Positions 52,021-61,029 of a stretch of 64,000 nucleotides of DNA are shown piece after piece. The DNA comes from Bradyrhizobium sp. CCBAU 53338 (GTDB taxonomy: Bacteria; Pseudomonadota; Alphaproteobacteria; Rhizobiales; Xanthobacteraceae), in contig NZ_CP030048.1 of the NCBI RefSeq assembly GCF_015291665.1, forward strand, positions 4,836,001 through 4,900,000, in the 5' to 3' direction. How positions within the stretch are numbered: the stretch's first letter is position 1; each line of letters begins with the position of its first letter. The notes under the pieces are model-generated. The model searched no databases and was not told where the DNA came from. It worked only from the letters and a program-made list of their open reading frames with translations. The translations under genes were made by a program, and so were the position numbers.

Positions 52021-52190
52021 CCTTAGGTCTCCTCGCATGATTTCGGCGGCCCGACTTTCGGCCGCCGCTTGGGTGGGCGCAGAGCTACACTGAAAGGCGG
52101 CCGGCGGAAAGGGATCAAAGCTGCCGCAGCCACGCGCGGAAGCCATGCACAAGCGGCGATACGGCCTCGCCGCGGCGCATCATCTTCCCT

Positions 52191-53600
52191 TCACACCAGG
52201 CTGGACTTGCCGCGGCTGAGCACCTCGCCCGCACCCTTGTCGCCGACGATCTTGCCCTGCTCGTACACGACGCGCCCCCGCGCGATCGTCGTGACCGGCC
52301 AGCCGGTGACGTCAAAGGCTTCCCAAGGCGTGTAATCGGAGCCGTGGTGCAGGTCGGCCTGCCGGATCGATTTCTGCAGCTTGGGATCCCACAGCGCGAT
52401 ATCGGCATCGAAGCCGACCCCGATCGAGCCCTTGCGCGGATAGAGGCCGTAGATGCGAGCATGATTGGTCGCGGTCAGCTCGACGAATTTTTGCAAGGTG
52501 ATGCGGCCTTTCGAAACGCCCTCGGAGAACAGGATCGGCAGCCGCGTCTCGATGCCGGGGATGCCGTTCGGCACCCAGCGGAACGAGGTCCGCGCATTCG
52601 GCGTCAGCTTGCCCTTGGGATCGTCGTAGCGGAACGGGCAATGGTCGGACGAGAAGGTCTGGAACACGCCTGACGTCAGACCTTCCCAGATCGCCTGCTG
52701 GCTCTCGACATCGCGCGGCGGCGGCGAGCAGACATATTTCGCGCCCGTGATGTCCATGTTCAGGCCCTTCATGTCGTCGGCCGTCAGCGTGATGTATTGC
52801 GGGCAGGTCTCCGCATGCACGGGCAGACCGCGCTGCTGGGCCCAGCGTACCTGCTCCATCGCCTCGCGCCCGGAGACATGGACGATCATGATGGGAACGC
52901 CGACCACCTCGGCATGGCTGATGGCGCGGTGCGTCGCCTCGCGTTCGACAGCCTGCGGCCGCGAGCTGCCGTGATAATAGGGCGCGATGTGGCCTTCACG
53001 CTCGAGCTTGGTGGTGAGGAAGCGGATCGCGTCGTAGCCCTCGCAATGGACCATCACCAGCGCCTCCTCGCGGCGCGCCACCTCGAACACCTCGAGCAGC
53101 TGCTTGTCGCTGAGCACGAGGTCGTCATAGGTCATGAACACCTTGAACGAGGTGTAGCCGTCCTTGACCAGCGCCGGCAGCTCCTGTCCGAGCACGACCG
53201 CGGTCGGGTCGGAGATGATGAGGTGGAACGCCGTGTCGATGTAGCATTCGCCTTCCGCAAGCTTGCGGTAGTTCTCGACGCAGGTGCGCAGCGACGTCCC
53301 CTTCTCCTGGAGCGCGAAGGGCAGCACCATGGTGTTGCCCCCGGCCGCCGCCGCGCGCGTCGCCGAGGCGAAATCGTCAGCCATCACGACATCAGGTCCG
53401 GACGGCTGAGATATGTGGACGTGGCTGTCGATGCCGCCCGGCAGCGCCAGCAGTCCGGTCGCATCGATCTCGCGCGCCGCGCCTTTGATGCTGTCCGCGA
53501 TAGCGACGATGCGACCGTCGCGAATGCCGATATCGGCGCGAAACTCGTCGCTGGCCGTCACGATGGTGCCGCCGCGAATGGCGAGATCGAGCTGGGTCAC
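52191..53600 (-). CDS. D-hydantoinase / dihydropyrimidinase family amidohydrolase 2
   Basis: 469 aa from GTG 53600 (GGAG eight bases upstream). Metal ligands: GIDSHVHISQ, Lys in TSFKVFMTYD, MVHCEGYD, IVHVSGREA, SSDHCPFRYD. Where hydantoinase 1 has HAENHG this one has HCEGYD, so the substrate pocket likely differs. 11 bp downstream of the racemase-family gene and upstream of the aldehyde dehydrogenase. Confidence 0.88.
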   Translation of the reverse strand: MTQLDLAIRGGTIVTASDEFRADIGIRDGRIVAIADSIKGAAREIDATGLLALPGGIDSHVHISQPSGPDVVMADDFASATRAAAAGGNTMVLPFALQEKGTSLRTCVENYRKLAEGECYIDTAFHLIISDPTAVVLGQELPALVKDGYTSFKVFMTYDDLVLSDKQLLEVFEVARREEALVMVHCEGYDAIRFLTTKLEREGHIAPYYHGSSRPQAVEREATHRAISHAEVVGVPIMIVHVSGREAMEQVRWAQQRGLPVHAETCPQYITLTADDMKGLNMDITGAKYVCSPPPRDVESQQAIWEGLTSGVFQTFSSDHCPFRYDDPKGKLTPNARTSFRWVPNGIPGIETRLPILFSEGVSKGRITLQKFVELTATNHARIYGLYPRKGSIGVGFDADIALWDPKLQKSIRQADLHHGSDYTPWEAFDVTGWPVTTIARGRVVYEQGKIVGDKGAGEVLSRGKSSLV

Positions 53601-53611
53601 TGGTGTCTCCG

Positions 53612-54352
53612 TCACTTCATCACGGCTGATGTCTGGAATATCCGTCCCCACGATGCCAGCGCGGTGACGTCGGCGCCGGCGAGGCTGAGGGTTCGCCACA
53701 GCGTCACGGCGACGGAATCGAGCACGGCGATCTCGAGCTCTCGTTCGAGCGGCGCGGCAAGCGCGGCGCCGTCGAGATTGGTACAGAGGATGACGACAGC
53801 GTCGGCCCCCTCCGCCGCCACCGCGCGAATCATGTCGGCGATTGTGGCGGGTGCGACCTCGCCGAAGGAAAAATTGTCGCGCAGGCCGAGATGTCGCTCG
53901 GCATGCGGTGCGATGCCCTCCCCGGCCCAGACGTCGCCGATCCGCCGTTGCACGTCGTCGATGTAAGGCGAGACGAGCGCGACACGTTCGGCTCGCAGCG
54001 CGCGGGCGGCGTCGATGCAGGCCAGCGTCGAGGTCGTCGCCGGCACGCCGGTTCGCGCCGTGATCGCCTCGCAAAGGCTCCTGTCCCTGCCGATGCCGAG
54101 CCAGCTTGCGGAGGTACCGTTCCACGCGATGGCATCGACCCTGGCATCGGCCAGCAGGTCCGCCGCCGGCAACATCACGGAAGCGTCGAACTGATTCAGC
54201 GCCGCGGCATCAAGCGCGATTTCGGTGACGCAAAAGCGCGAGAAATGCGCGGTGACATCATTGACGCCATGCAGCATGGCGCAGGTCACGGGCTCCAGCA
54301 CCGAGTTGGAGGACGGCGTGATCATGCCGAGACGCTTGCGCAGGATTGACAT
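53612..54352 (-). CDS. Asp/Glu/hydantoin racemase superfamily enzyme (maleate isomerase / arylmalonate decarboxylase type)
   Basis: 246 aa. The N-terminal MITPSSNSVLEPVTCAML is the maleate-isomerase-type start. At the first active-site position it reads AWNGTSASWLG (no Cys), and at the second VILCTNLDG (Cys). A GTS loop plus one Cys is the arrangement known for arylmalonate decarboxylase rather than two-Cys racemases. The operon with hydantoinase 2 suggests work on a hydantoin-related or dicarboxylate compound; the reaction cannot be settled from sequence. Confidence 0.75.
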   Translation of the reverse strand: MSILRKRLGMITPSSNSVLEPVTCAMLHGVNDVTAHFSRFCVTEIALDAAALNQFDASVMLPAADLLADARVDAIAWNGTSASWLGIGRDRSLCEAITARTGVPATTSTLACIDAARALRAERVALVSPYIDDVQRRIGDVWAGEGIAPHAERHLGLRDNFSFGEVAPATIADMIRAVAAEGADAVVILCTNLDGAALAAPLERELEIAVLDSVAVTLWRTLSLAGADVTALASWGRIFQTSAVMK

Positions 54353-54470
54353 CGATCACGATTGCTCCGTTGCGAACGCGCGCGATGGCGCCTTCCGGAG
54401 GATCATCCTCGCCCGTCGGGATCCGCGCAACCCGCAAATTTGCAGGCGGCACATCATTTGCCGCGTGCAT

Positions 54471-55892
54471 TCAGGTTGCGAAGGTCGCCCGCAAGCGTCG
54501 CCAGCCGATCACGATGCCGGTCACGGAAAACACCAGGCCAAGCGCGCAGAGCCCGACGATCAGGATATCGCGCAGGCGCGGATGCGCCTTGAGGACAGGA
54601 AAATCCAGCGTGTGCAACGCGCTGTAAGCCCAGCGATAGGCTCGCCGCGACGAATCCAGCCGCTGCAGCACGCTGCCGTCGGCGCCGTCGATGTCGAACC
54701 AGAGATCACCGCAACGCACGCGGTAGACGGGCGCGCCGGGAACGATGGACTGCGCGGGATAATCGTCGTTCTCGGCCAGAACGGACGCCGCGCCGCAGCC
54801 GACCGCAAGGCGGCTCGTCAGGCCGAGCACATCCTCCGGACTGAGAGCCGCCGACTGCTTACCGTTTGGCCACATCAGGGCCTGCTTGCCGAGCCCTCCC
54901 CGCTCGCGTCGATAGACATGGCCGCCGAAGGCAAACCATTCGACTTCACGGAGCGGGGACGATAACGGCTGCTGAACCAGGGATGGCGCCGCGCGCCAGT
55001 CCGGCACGGCGTTGATCACGCCGGCCTCGGCCGCTGTCAATTGGCCGCGCGAGAACAGCCGGCCGTGATCCATGGAGAGCCAGCCGCTGAAGATCCAGGT
55101 CAGCACGAAGACCGTCGATGCGAGTCCGACGATGTGATGCAGCGCGTGCCAGCCGCGATAGGATGACGAGATCCGGCGGCTCCGGATTCTGATCCTGATC
55201 ACACCCAGAACCGCGCCTAGCACCGCGGCAATCAAGGCCAGCAGCGAAAGATTCGAAACCACCTGGTCCCAGAGCGCCCAGTTGCGCCTGAGAACCGTCG
55301 GATAGATCCAGTGCAGGACGCTGCCGACCCAGTTCCAGCCACGCTCGTTGCGGGTGGTATCCAGCACGATCTCGCCGGTGCGCGACGAGACATAAATCTC
55401 TGTTCCGGCGGCGTCGCCGAGAGCTACGCGGAACAGCGGTCGATGGCGGTCAAATCCGTTCGGCACGCTCCATTGATCGCAATCCGCGCGCGCGACGATT
55501 GCCGCGTGTGTGGCATCGAGTCCGCGTCGCCGAGCATGATCTTGCGCAATGGCAAGTGCGACATCGGCAGATCCGACCGATGCCTCGGCCCCGCCTGAGG
55601 CATCGACCGCCCATACGCGTATCGGACCCGACACGACATAGACTGACCCGTCACTCCGCTGGATCAGTCGAACGCGCGTGGCGTCGGTGATCCCGCTCGC
55701 AGCCACCGCGTCGGCAACCGGCATGATCGGCGCTCCGCGCGCGAGCGGCAGCAGCCCGGCAAACCGTTCCGCTTCCGTCAGCGACGGAAACGGAACGAAG
55801 TGCATCACGATCCCGCTCGCGAACCACATCGCGAACGGAAGGCAGAACGCGATCCCGAGCCAGCGATGTAGCAGGGCGACCGCGCCCATCAT
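54471..55892 (-). CDS. PepSY-associated transmembrane protein (siderophore/cobalamin uptake partner)
   Basis: 473 aa with helices near residues 5-30 (LLHRWLGIAFCLPFAMWFA), ~225-245, ~265-290 (LHHIVGLASTVFVLTWIFSG) and the C-terminus. Paired His residues (HRW, LHW, HALHH) could bind haem, as in inner-membrane ferric reductases of this family. It starts 12 bp after the TonB receptor stop and so is in the same riboswitch-controlled transcript. Confidence 0.85.
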   Translation of the reverse strand: MMGAVALLHRWLGIAFCLPFAMWFASGIVMHFVPFPSLTEAERFAGLLPLARGAPIMPVADAVAASGITDATRVRLIQRSDGSVYVVSGPIRVWAVDASGGAEASVGSADVALAIAQDHARRRGLDATHAAIVARADCDQWSVPNGFDRHRPLFRVALGDAAGTEIYVSSRTGEIVLDTTRNERGWNWVGSVLHWIYPTVLRRNWALWDQVVSNLSLLALIAAVLGAVLGVIRIRIRSRRISSSYRGWHALHHIVGLASTVFVLTWIFSGWLSMDHGRLFSRGQLTAAEAGVINAVPDWRAAPSLVQQPLSSPLREVEWFAFGGHVYRRERGGLGKQALMWPNGKQSAALSPEDVLGLTSRLAVGCGAASVLAENDDYPAQSIVPGAPVYRVRCGDLWFDIDGADGSVLQRLDSSRRAYRWAYSALHTLDFPVLKAHPRLRDILIVGLCALGLVFSVTGIVIGWRRLRATFAT

Positions 55893-55904
55893 TGGATCAG
55901 CGCC

Positions 55905-58253
55905 CTACCATTTGAACGCCGCGGAAATCTCGTAGGTCCGCGGCGCGCCCAACAGGATCTGGTCGGGATAGAACGGGTCGCCCCAGATCGCGTAGCGCTT
56001 GTCGGTGAAGTTGCGGACGCGGAAGGTCAGTCGCGCCAGGTCGACGGCATTGAAGACCGCCTTGGGAATGTCGACGAAGGCGTAGAGATCGCCGATCGTG
56101 TAGGCATTCATCGTCACGGTGTTGGCGTCGGTGTTGTAGCGGTCACCGACATGGCGGCCGGTGATGCCGACCTCGACCGGCCACGGCGTGAAGAATCGCC
56201 AGGACGCGCCGGCATTGGCGACGACGCGCGGCACGTTCGGCGGCACGTTGCCCGAAAACGAGCCGCCAACGAAATCGTAGTCGGCATAGCGCGCATCGAC
56301 ATAGGCGATGTTGCCCCACAGACGCAGAGGCCCGATCGGGCGGATCGATCCGGCGACCTCGACGCCCTTCGATTCCTGCCGTCCTGCGATGTTGAGCGTC
56401 TGGCCGCCGGCTGCCGCATAGACGTTCCTGCGCACGATGTCGTAGGCCGAGAACGACCACTCTGCCCTGTTGTCCCAAAGCACGTGCTTGACGCCGGTCT
56501 CGTAGGTGCGCGCGGTGGTCAGGTCGAGCGGCTGGGCCGGTGCGAGCAGGAAGATGTTGTTGGCCGAGACGTCGGCGCCGGTGGCGTACTGGCTGAAGAA
56601 GGTCAGGCCCGGAACGGCCTCCCAGGTGTAGCCGATGCGTCCCGTCACCGGCGCCCAGTCCTTCGTGAACGGAAAGCCTGCTTTCACAAGCCCGGCCGGA
56701 TCGGTCGAATTGCGGTCGAGCCCGATATGCTCGACGCGCAGGCCACCGATCAGCGAGAACGTTCGTGTGAGTTTCAGCCGGTCCTCGAACGACAGCGCTT
56801 CGTTGTCGATGCGTGCGGTCTGCTGCTGCGTCGTCAGCGGGCCGTAGAAGCCGCGATCGGGATCGACCAGCGAGACAAAGTCGTTCGGGAAGTTTGCAGC
56901 ACCCGGCCGGACGAAATCGAGGTAACTCGACGACAGCGTCGCAACCATGCGGTTGTCGAAGCCCGCGACATTGGCGTCCCAGACCAGATCGGTGATATTG
57001 CCGACGAGGCGCTGGCTGTGCGCGACATAGAAGCGCTCGCGATAGACCTGGTTGTTCGTGGCATCGAACGCCTCGATCTCGTTGTTGAACCAGCTGCGCT
57101 CGGCGCCATAACCATAGGCCTGGCTCTTCAGCGTCAGGTCGGGCGCCAGCTTCAGCTCGAAACCGCCGCGCAGCCACACTTCCTGGGCGACGTTGCGGTT
57201 GTCGAGAACGTTGTAGTTGGTGTTGAAGGTGCGGTCGTCGATCGTAACGGCACCGAGGTCGGTCCTGTTGAAGTAACTGCCGGAGACGATGCCCGCCGTC
57301 GCGTGCGATCCGCTGAAGGCCACCGGCACCAGCGGCGCGCCCCAATAGGCCTTCGAGCGGTCCTCCCGATATTCGATCGCGCCCCAGACCTTGAGACTGT
57401 CGGAGACGCGATAGTCGAGCTGGCCGGAGAGGTCGAGTGTCCTGGTGTTGGTGTCCTCGGCAAAGCCGTTGAGCGAGGAACGGCTGACGTCGAAGCGATA
57501 GTCCAGGCCCTGCACATTGGTGCTGCCACCGGAGCCAAAATGCGCGCGGAGGGAGTTCAGCGAGTCCCAGGAAAAGTCCGCTTCGTTCCGGATCGGCCCG
57601 GTGTGCGGCCGCTTGGTGACGAGATTGATTGCGCCGCCGGCGGCACCCTCGCCCGAGATCAGCGAGGCGGGCCCTTTCAGGATCTCCACGGCTTCGAGAT
57701 TGGCCGTGTCCATGATCCGCGAGGTCATGTTCTGCGGACCGATCTTGATGCCGTTGTAGAGCGTGTTGATCTGGCTGTTGGTGAAGCCGCGCATGGAGAA
57801 GGCCGAGGGCTCGGCCGGATTATCGCCGGCGGTGACGCCGACCGCGCCTTGTGCGACGTCGGAAACGGTGCGGTAGCCCTGCTCGCGCATGGTCTCGGCG
57901 GAGATGACTTCGACAGTTGCAGGAGTCTGCCGCACCGTCAGGCCGAGGCGCGAGGCGCTCGCGGCGACGGCGTTGCTGTTGAGCGGCGTCGGTGGCGCAA
58001 TGTCAAACGCGACCGGCTTTGGCGCGACCGCTGCGGTCACGGACCGCCGTGTCGCCGCACGGCGGGTGCTCGCTGCGTCCCGGCCGGCTGGTTTGGCCTG
58101 CTTGCGGGATTGCGGCGGCGACACCTCGACGGGCGGCAAGAGCTCGCCGGCCTGCTGCGCCAAGGCGGCCGTCATGTCGATCGCGGCAAAAAGTGCGAGA
58201 GCGGCGGACGCCGGCAGAATGCGGCGTAGTCGTACGAGACGGATGGAAGACAC
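55905..58253 (-). CDS. TonB-dependent outer-membrane receptor (siderophore type)
   Basis: 782 aa. Signal peptide (LPASAALALFAAIDMTAALA), then a basic and proline-rich spacer, then a plug domain (TPATVEVISAETMREQGY, SMRGFTNSQINTLYNGIKIG). A 22-strand barrel ends in YEISAAFKW with the terminal aromatic. Sequence type is FhuA/FpvA-like rather than BtuB-like. A cobalamin riboswitch lies upstream on the same strand, so the receptor may carry a corrinoid despite its siderophore-type sequence. Coupled to the PepSY protein. Confidence 0.93.
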   Translation of the reverse strand: MSSIRLVRLRRILPASAALALFAAIDMTAALAQQAGELLPPVEVSPPQSRKQAKPAGRDAASTRRAATRRSVTAAVAPKPVAFDIAPPTPLNSNAVAASASRLGLTVRQTPATVEVISAETMREQGYRTVSDVAQGAVGVTAGDNPAEPSAFSMRGFTNSQINTLYNGIKIGPQNMTSRIMDTANLEAVEILKGPASLISGEGAAGGAINLVTKRPHTGPIRNEADFSWDSLNSLRAHFGSGGSTNVQGLDYRFDVSRSSLNGFAEDTNTRTLDLSGQLDYRVSDSLKVWGAIEYREDRSKAYWGAPLVPVAFSGSHATAGIVSGSYFNRTDLGAVTIDDRTFNTNYNVLDNRNVAQEVWLRGGFELKLAPDLTLKSQAYGYGAERSWFNNEIEAFDATNNQVYRERFYVAHSQRLVGNITDLVWDANVAGFDNRMVATLSSSYLDFVRPGAANFPNDFVSLVDPDRGFYGPLTTQQQTARIDNEALSFEDRLKLTRTFSLIGGLRVEHIGLDRNSTDPAGLVKAGFPFTKDWAPVTGRIGYTWEAVPGLTFFSQYATGADVSANNIFLLAPAQPLDLTTARTYETGVKHVLWDNRAEWSFSAYDIVRRNVYAAAGGQTLNIAGRQESKGVEVAGSIRPIGPLRLWGNIAYVDARYADYDFVGGSFSGNVPPNVPRVVANAGASWRFFTPWPVEVGITGRHVGDRYNTDANTVTMNAYTIGDLYAFVDIPKAVFNAVDLARLTFRVRNFTDKRYAIWGDPFYPDQILLGAPRTYEISAAFKW

Positions 58254-58380
58254 GGTTCTGGACCTCGGTGTGACGTCAGTGGCACGTCACCGCGAACCAA
58301 GGTCCCATCATCAGGCCGTCAGCCTTCCGATGAAGCCGAATGTCTGTACTCCCCGACCGACATCTTCGCGTGTGACCACG

Positions 58381-58560
58381 GCTGACGGCAGGTCTCCTGG
58401 CTCGCGGGTCGTGACCGCTTCGTCGCCTTCCCGGGACCGAGGACCCAGTGGCTCGTGACGAAGGATTCACCGCTTACAGTTGCGGGGGCAGCTACGGCAT
58501 TGGGGACAACGTCCCCGCACCGCATTCCCTTTTCATCCCCTCGCGGGGAAACCGTCAAAT
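58381..58560 (-). promoter_or_regulatory. cobalamin (B12) riboswitch
   Basis: Read on the minus strand it shows the conserved series: AAAAGGGAATGCGGTG, CCCCGCAACTGTAAGCGGTG (B12-box core), GCCACTGGG, CGGGAAGGCGACGAAG and GAGCCAGGAGACCTGCC. It lies about 130 bases before the TonB receptor start and would repress it when adenosylcobalamin is plentiful. Confidence 0.93.
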
Positions 58561-58643
58561 CCATCTAGGATTACGGCGAAGACAGAGTCAATGTGCCTGA
58601 TGCGGCGACATTGCCGCAGTGACCAACTTCTTTGGAGACGAGC

Positions 58644-59216
58644 ATGGAAGGCGCGGCCTTCCTCTGGCTGATACGGCATGCACCGGTCGACGGTGTCGCG
58701 GGAACCATTCATGCGGATGACGCGCCGGCCGATCTGCGCGATCACGCGCAGCTCGCCGCGCTGCGCCAAAGTCTGCCTCGCGACGCGACGAGCCATGCGA
58801 GCCCGGCGCGCCGCACGGTTGAGACGGCCCGAGCGCTGGGGCTGGAGCCCAAATTGGTGGCCGAATTCGGCGAGCAGGATTTTGGCGCGTGGACCGGCTG
58901 GAGGCATGACCAACTCGCAGCTGATGGCGGCGAGACCTATGCGCAGTTCTGGAGCGATCCCGCGCGCAGACGGCCGCCCGGTGGAGAGAGCTTCGAGGAA
59001 CAGGTCGCGCGCGTCCGGCGGGGACTCGCGCGGATCGGCCCCGGCCCCGCAACCCTCGTCGTGCATTCCGGCACCATTCGCGCCGCGCTCTGCATCGCGC
59101 TCGACCTGACCCCGCAAGCAGCGTTGCGCTTCGTGATCGATCCGTTGTCACTGACCCGGATCGACCGACTCGCCAGCGGCTGGCGCGTGGTGTCGGTCAA
59201 TCAGCGGATGGTTTGA
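58644..59216 (+). CDS. histidine phosphatase (alpha-ribazole phosphatase-like)
   Basis: 190 aa phosphoglycerate-mutase fold. Catalytic His in LIRHAPVDG, SHASPARRTVETARALG, the acid in EQDFGAWTG and the second His in VVHSGTIRAAL. Next to cobT this fits removal of phosphate from alpha-ribazole 5'-phosphate, the step after CobT. ATG 58644 has GGAG six bases upstream. Its TGA abuts the cobT stop (TGATCA, 59214-59219). Confidence 0.85.
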   Translation: MEGAAFLWLIRHAPVDGVAGTIHADDAPADLRDHAQLAALRQSLPRDATSHASPARRTVETARALGLEPKLVAEFGEQDFGAWTGWRHDQLAADGGETYAQFWSDPARRRPPGGESFEEQVARVRRGLARIGPGPATLVVHSGTIRAALCIALDLTPQAALRFVIDPLSLTRIDRLASGWRVVSVNQRMV

Positions 59217-60269
59217 TCAGCCAGGCCGATCCGGCACGCTGGCCTGTGCGAAGGTCGCCATGTCATTGTGAAGCGCGCAGGCCGATCGCACCAGCGGCAG
59301 CGCGATCGCGGCGCCAGATCCCTCGCCAAGCCGGAGATCGAGGCTGATCAGCGGCTGCACGTTCAGCGCGCGCAGCACCAGCCGATGACCCTGTTCCGCC
59401 GATTGATGCGACGGCAGCAGGAAGGGCTGGCACGACGGGTTCAGCCGCGCCGCCGCGAGCGCCGCAACCGAGACGATGAAACCGTCGATCAGCACGGGGA
59501 TGCGCGCCTGCGCAGCCGCGATGATCGCGCCTGATATCGCCGCGATCTCGAGGCCGCCAACGGCGCACAATATTTTCTCGGGCGCGGCGCCGGCCACGCC
59601 ATGACGTGCGATCGCTGCATCGATCACGCGCGCCTTGTAGGTACGGCCCGCCGCATCGACGCCGGTGCCGCGACCCGCCATTTCCTCGGCACCGATGCCG
59701 AGCAGGCCCGCGGCGATAGCCGCCGAGGTCGTGGTGTTGCCGATGCCCATCTCGCCGAAAATCAGGATATCAGGCTGACTGGCCTTCGTCCGCGCCACCG
59801 CGCGCTGGCCGGCCTCGAAGGCGAATGCCAGCTCCGCCGGCGTGAGCGCCGGCTCACTGCTGAAATCGCGCGTGCCGTGGCGCGGCTTGTCCGTAACCAC
59901 GCCGGGCATGGCGTCCGCCGCCAGCGTTCCGGCGTCGACGACCTCGAGGCTCGAACCGAGCTCGCGCGCCAACACCGAGATCGCGGCGCCGCCGGCGGCA
60001 AAGTTCGCCATCATCGCGACGGTGACGGCCTGCGGATAGGCCGATACGCCCTGTGCGACGATGCCATGATCGCCGGCGAAGATGATGATCGGCACGCGCG
60101 CGGCACGCGGGCGTTCGGTCGCCTGCAAGCCCGCAAGCTCGATCGCGAGTTGCTCGAGCCGGCCGAGCGCGCCGGTCGGCTTCGTCAGTTGCGCCTGTCG
60201 CGCGATCGCGGCGTCGCGATGGACGACGGAGATCTCGGGACATTTCCGGGTGACCCAATCAGGGATCAT
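59217..60269 (-). CDS. cobT: nicotinate-nucleotide--dimethylbenzimidazole phosphoribosyltransferase
   Basis: Makes alpha-ribazole phosphate from NaMN and DMB. 350 aa with AKPTGALGRLE-like TKPTGALGRLEQLA, FAGDHGIVAQGVSAYPQ, GEMGIGNTTTSAA and the catalytic Glu near the C-terminus in LRLGEGSGAA. It lies 10 bp downstream of cobF and is last of the visible cob run. Confidence 0.96.
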   Translation of the reverse strand: MIPDWVTRKCPEISVVHRDAAIARQAQLTKPTGALGRLEQLAIELAGLQATERPRAARVPIIIFAGDHGIVAQGVSAYPQAVTVAMMANFAAGGAAISVLARELGSSLEVVDAGTLAADAMPGVVTDKPRHGTRDFSSEPALTPAELAFAFEAGQRAVARTKASQPDILIFGEMGIGNTTTSAAIAAGLLGIGAEEMAGRGTGVDAAGRTYKARVIDAAIARHGVAGAAPEKILCAVGGLEIAAISGAIIAAAQARIPVLIDGFIVSVAALAAARLNPSCQPFLLPSHQSAEQGHRLVLRALNVQPLISLDLRLGEGSGAAIALPLVRSACALHNDMATFAQASVPDRPG

Positions 60270-60279
60270 GCTGCCTCGC

Positions 60280-61029
60280 TTACGGCCTGCGCTTGAGAAT
60301 GTAACTGTCCATGATCCAGCCGTGACGCGCGCGCGCGTCCTGTCGCGCGGCGACGATGCGCGGGCCGACCTCGGTCAGCGCGCCTGACAGAATGATCTGG
60401 TCGGCCAGGCCGAGATAGGCGCCCCACCAGATGTGAAGGCCATTTGGATCGAGCGACTGGAATGCCGTGCCGCCGTCGAGCATCACCACCACGGTATCAA
60501 CGCCTTGCGGCCAGCCGCCTTCGCGCAGGCGGCGTCCCGTCGTCACCAGAAACGGCTCGCCGATGTCGTTGAGCGGCAGCGCATGCGCCGCGCACAGCGC
60601 CTGGATCGAGGTGATGCCGGGCACGACCTCGATTCTGGGCAAGGGGTTGAGCCGTCGCGCGATGCGCAGCGAGGAATCGTAGAGCGAGGGATCGCCCCAG
60701 ATCAGCAGTGCGGCCTTGCCGTCACCGCCGAGATGTTCTTCGATCGTCCGCGACCAGGCCGCGGCGACCGCATCGTGCCAATCGTCGACGCCCTTGCGGT
60801 AATCGGCTTCAGCGGCGTCGCGCACGGGAAGATCGAACTCGGCGATGCGCGTTGTGGCATTGGTGAGCACGTCGGCGCAGATCGCCCGCCTGAGATCGGC
60901 GAGATCTGTCTTTGCCGTTCCCTTGCGCGGGATCAGCACGAGATCGGCGGCGTTGATCGCGCCAATCGCAGCGCGCGTGAGTTGCCCGGGATCGCCGCAG
61001 CCGATGCCGATCAGGGAGAGCGTCATCAT
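60280..61029 (-). CDS. cobF: precorrin-6A synthase (deacetylating)
   Basis: 249 aa SAM methyltransferase of the aerobic pathway, adding C1 methyl with loss of acetate. It has the start LSLIGIGCGDPGQLT, the GDPSLYDS loop and VVPGITSIQALCAAH. CobF is specific to the oxygen-dependent route. Start overlaps the cobA stop (ATGA, 61029-61026, with a second Met codon). Confidence 0.94.
   Translation of the reverse strand: MMTLSLIGIGCGDPGQLTRAAIGAINAADLVLIPRKGTAKTDLADLRRAICADVLTNATTRIAEFDLPVRDAAEADYRKGVDDWHDAVAAAWSRTIEEHLGGDGKAALLIWGDPSLYDSSLRIARRLNPLPRIEVVPGITSIQALCAAHALPLNDIGEPFLVTTGRRLREGGWPQGVDTVVVMLDGGTAFQSLDPNGLHIWWGAYLGLADQIILSGALTEVGPRIVAARQDARARHGWIMDSYILKRRP

Noticed and set aside
49888..52026. 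712-codon plus-strand frame overlapping the MFS gene end and the aldehyde dehydrogenase
   Set aside because: It shadows two well-supported genes and resembles no protein family.
56151..58229. 692-codon plus-strand frame opposite the TonB receptor
   Set aside because: The minus strand has signal peptide, plug and barrel end with a riboswitch; the plus frame has no recognisable domain.
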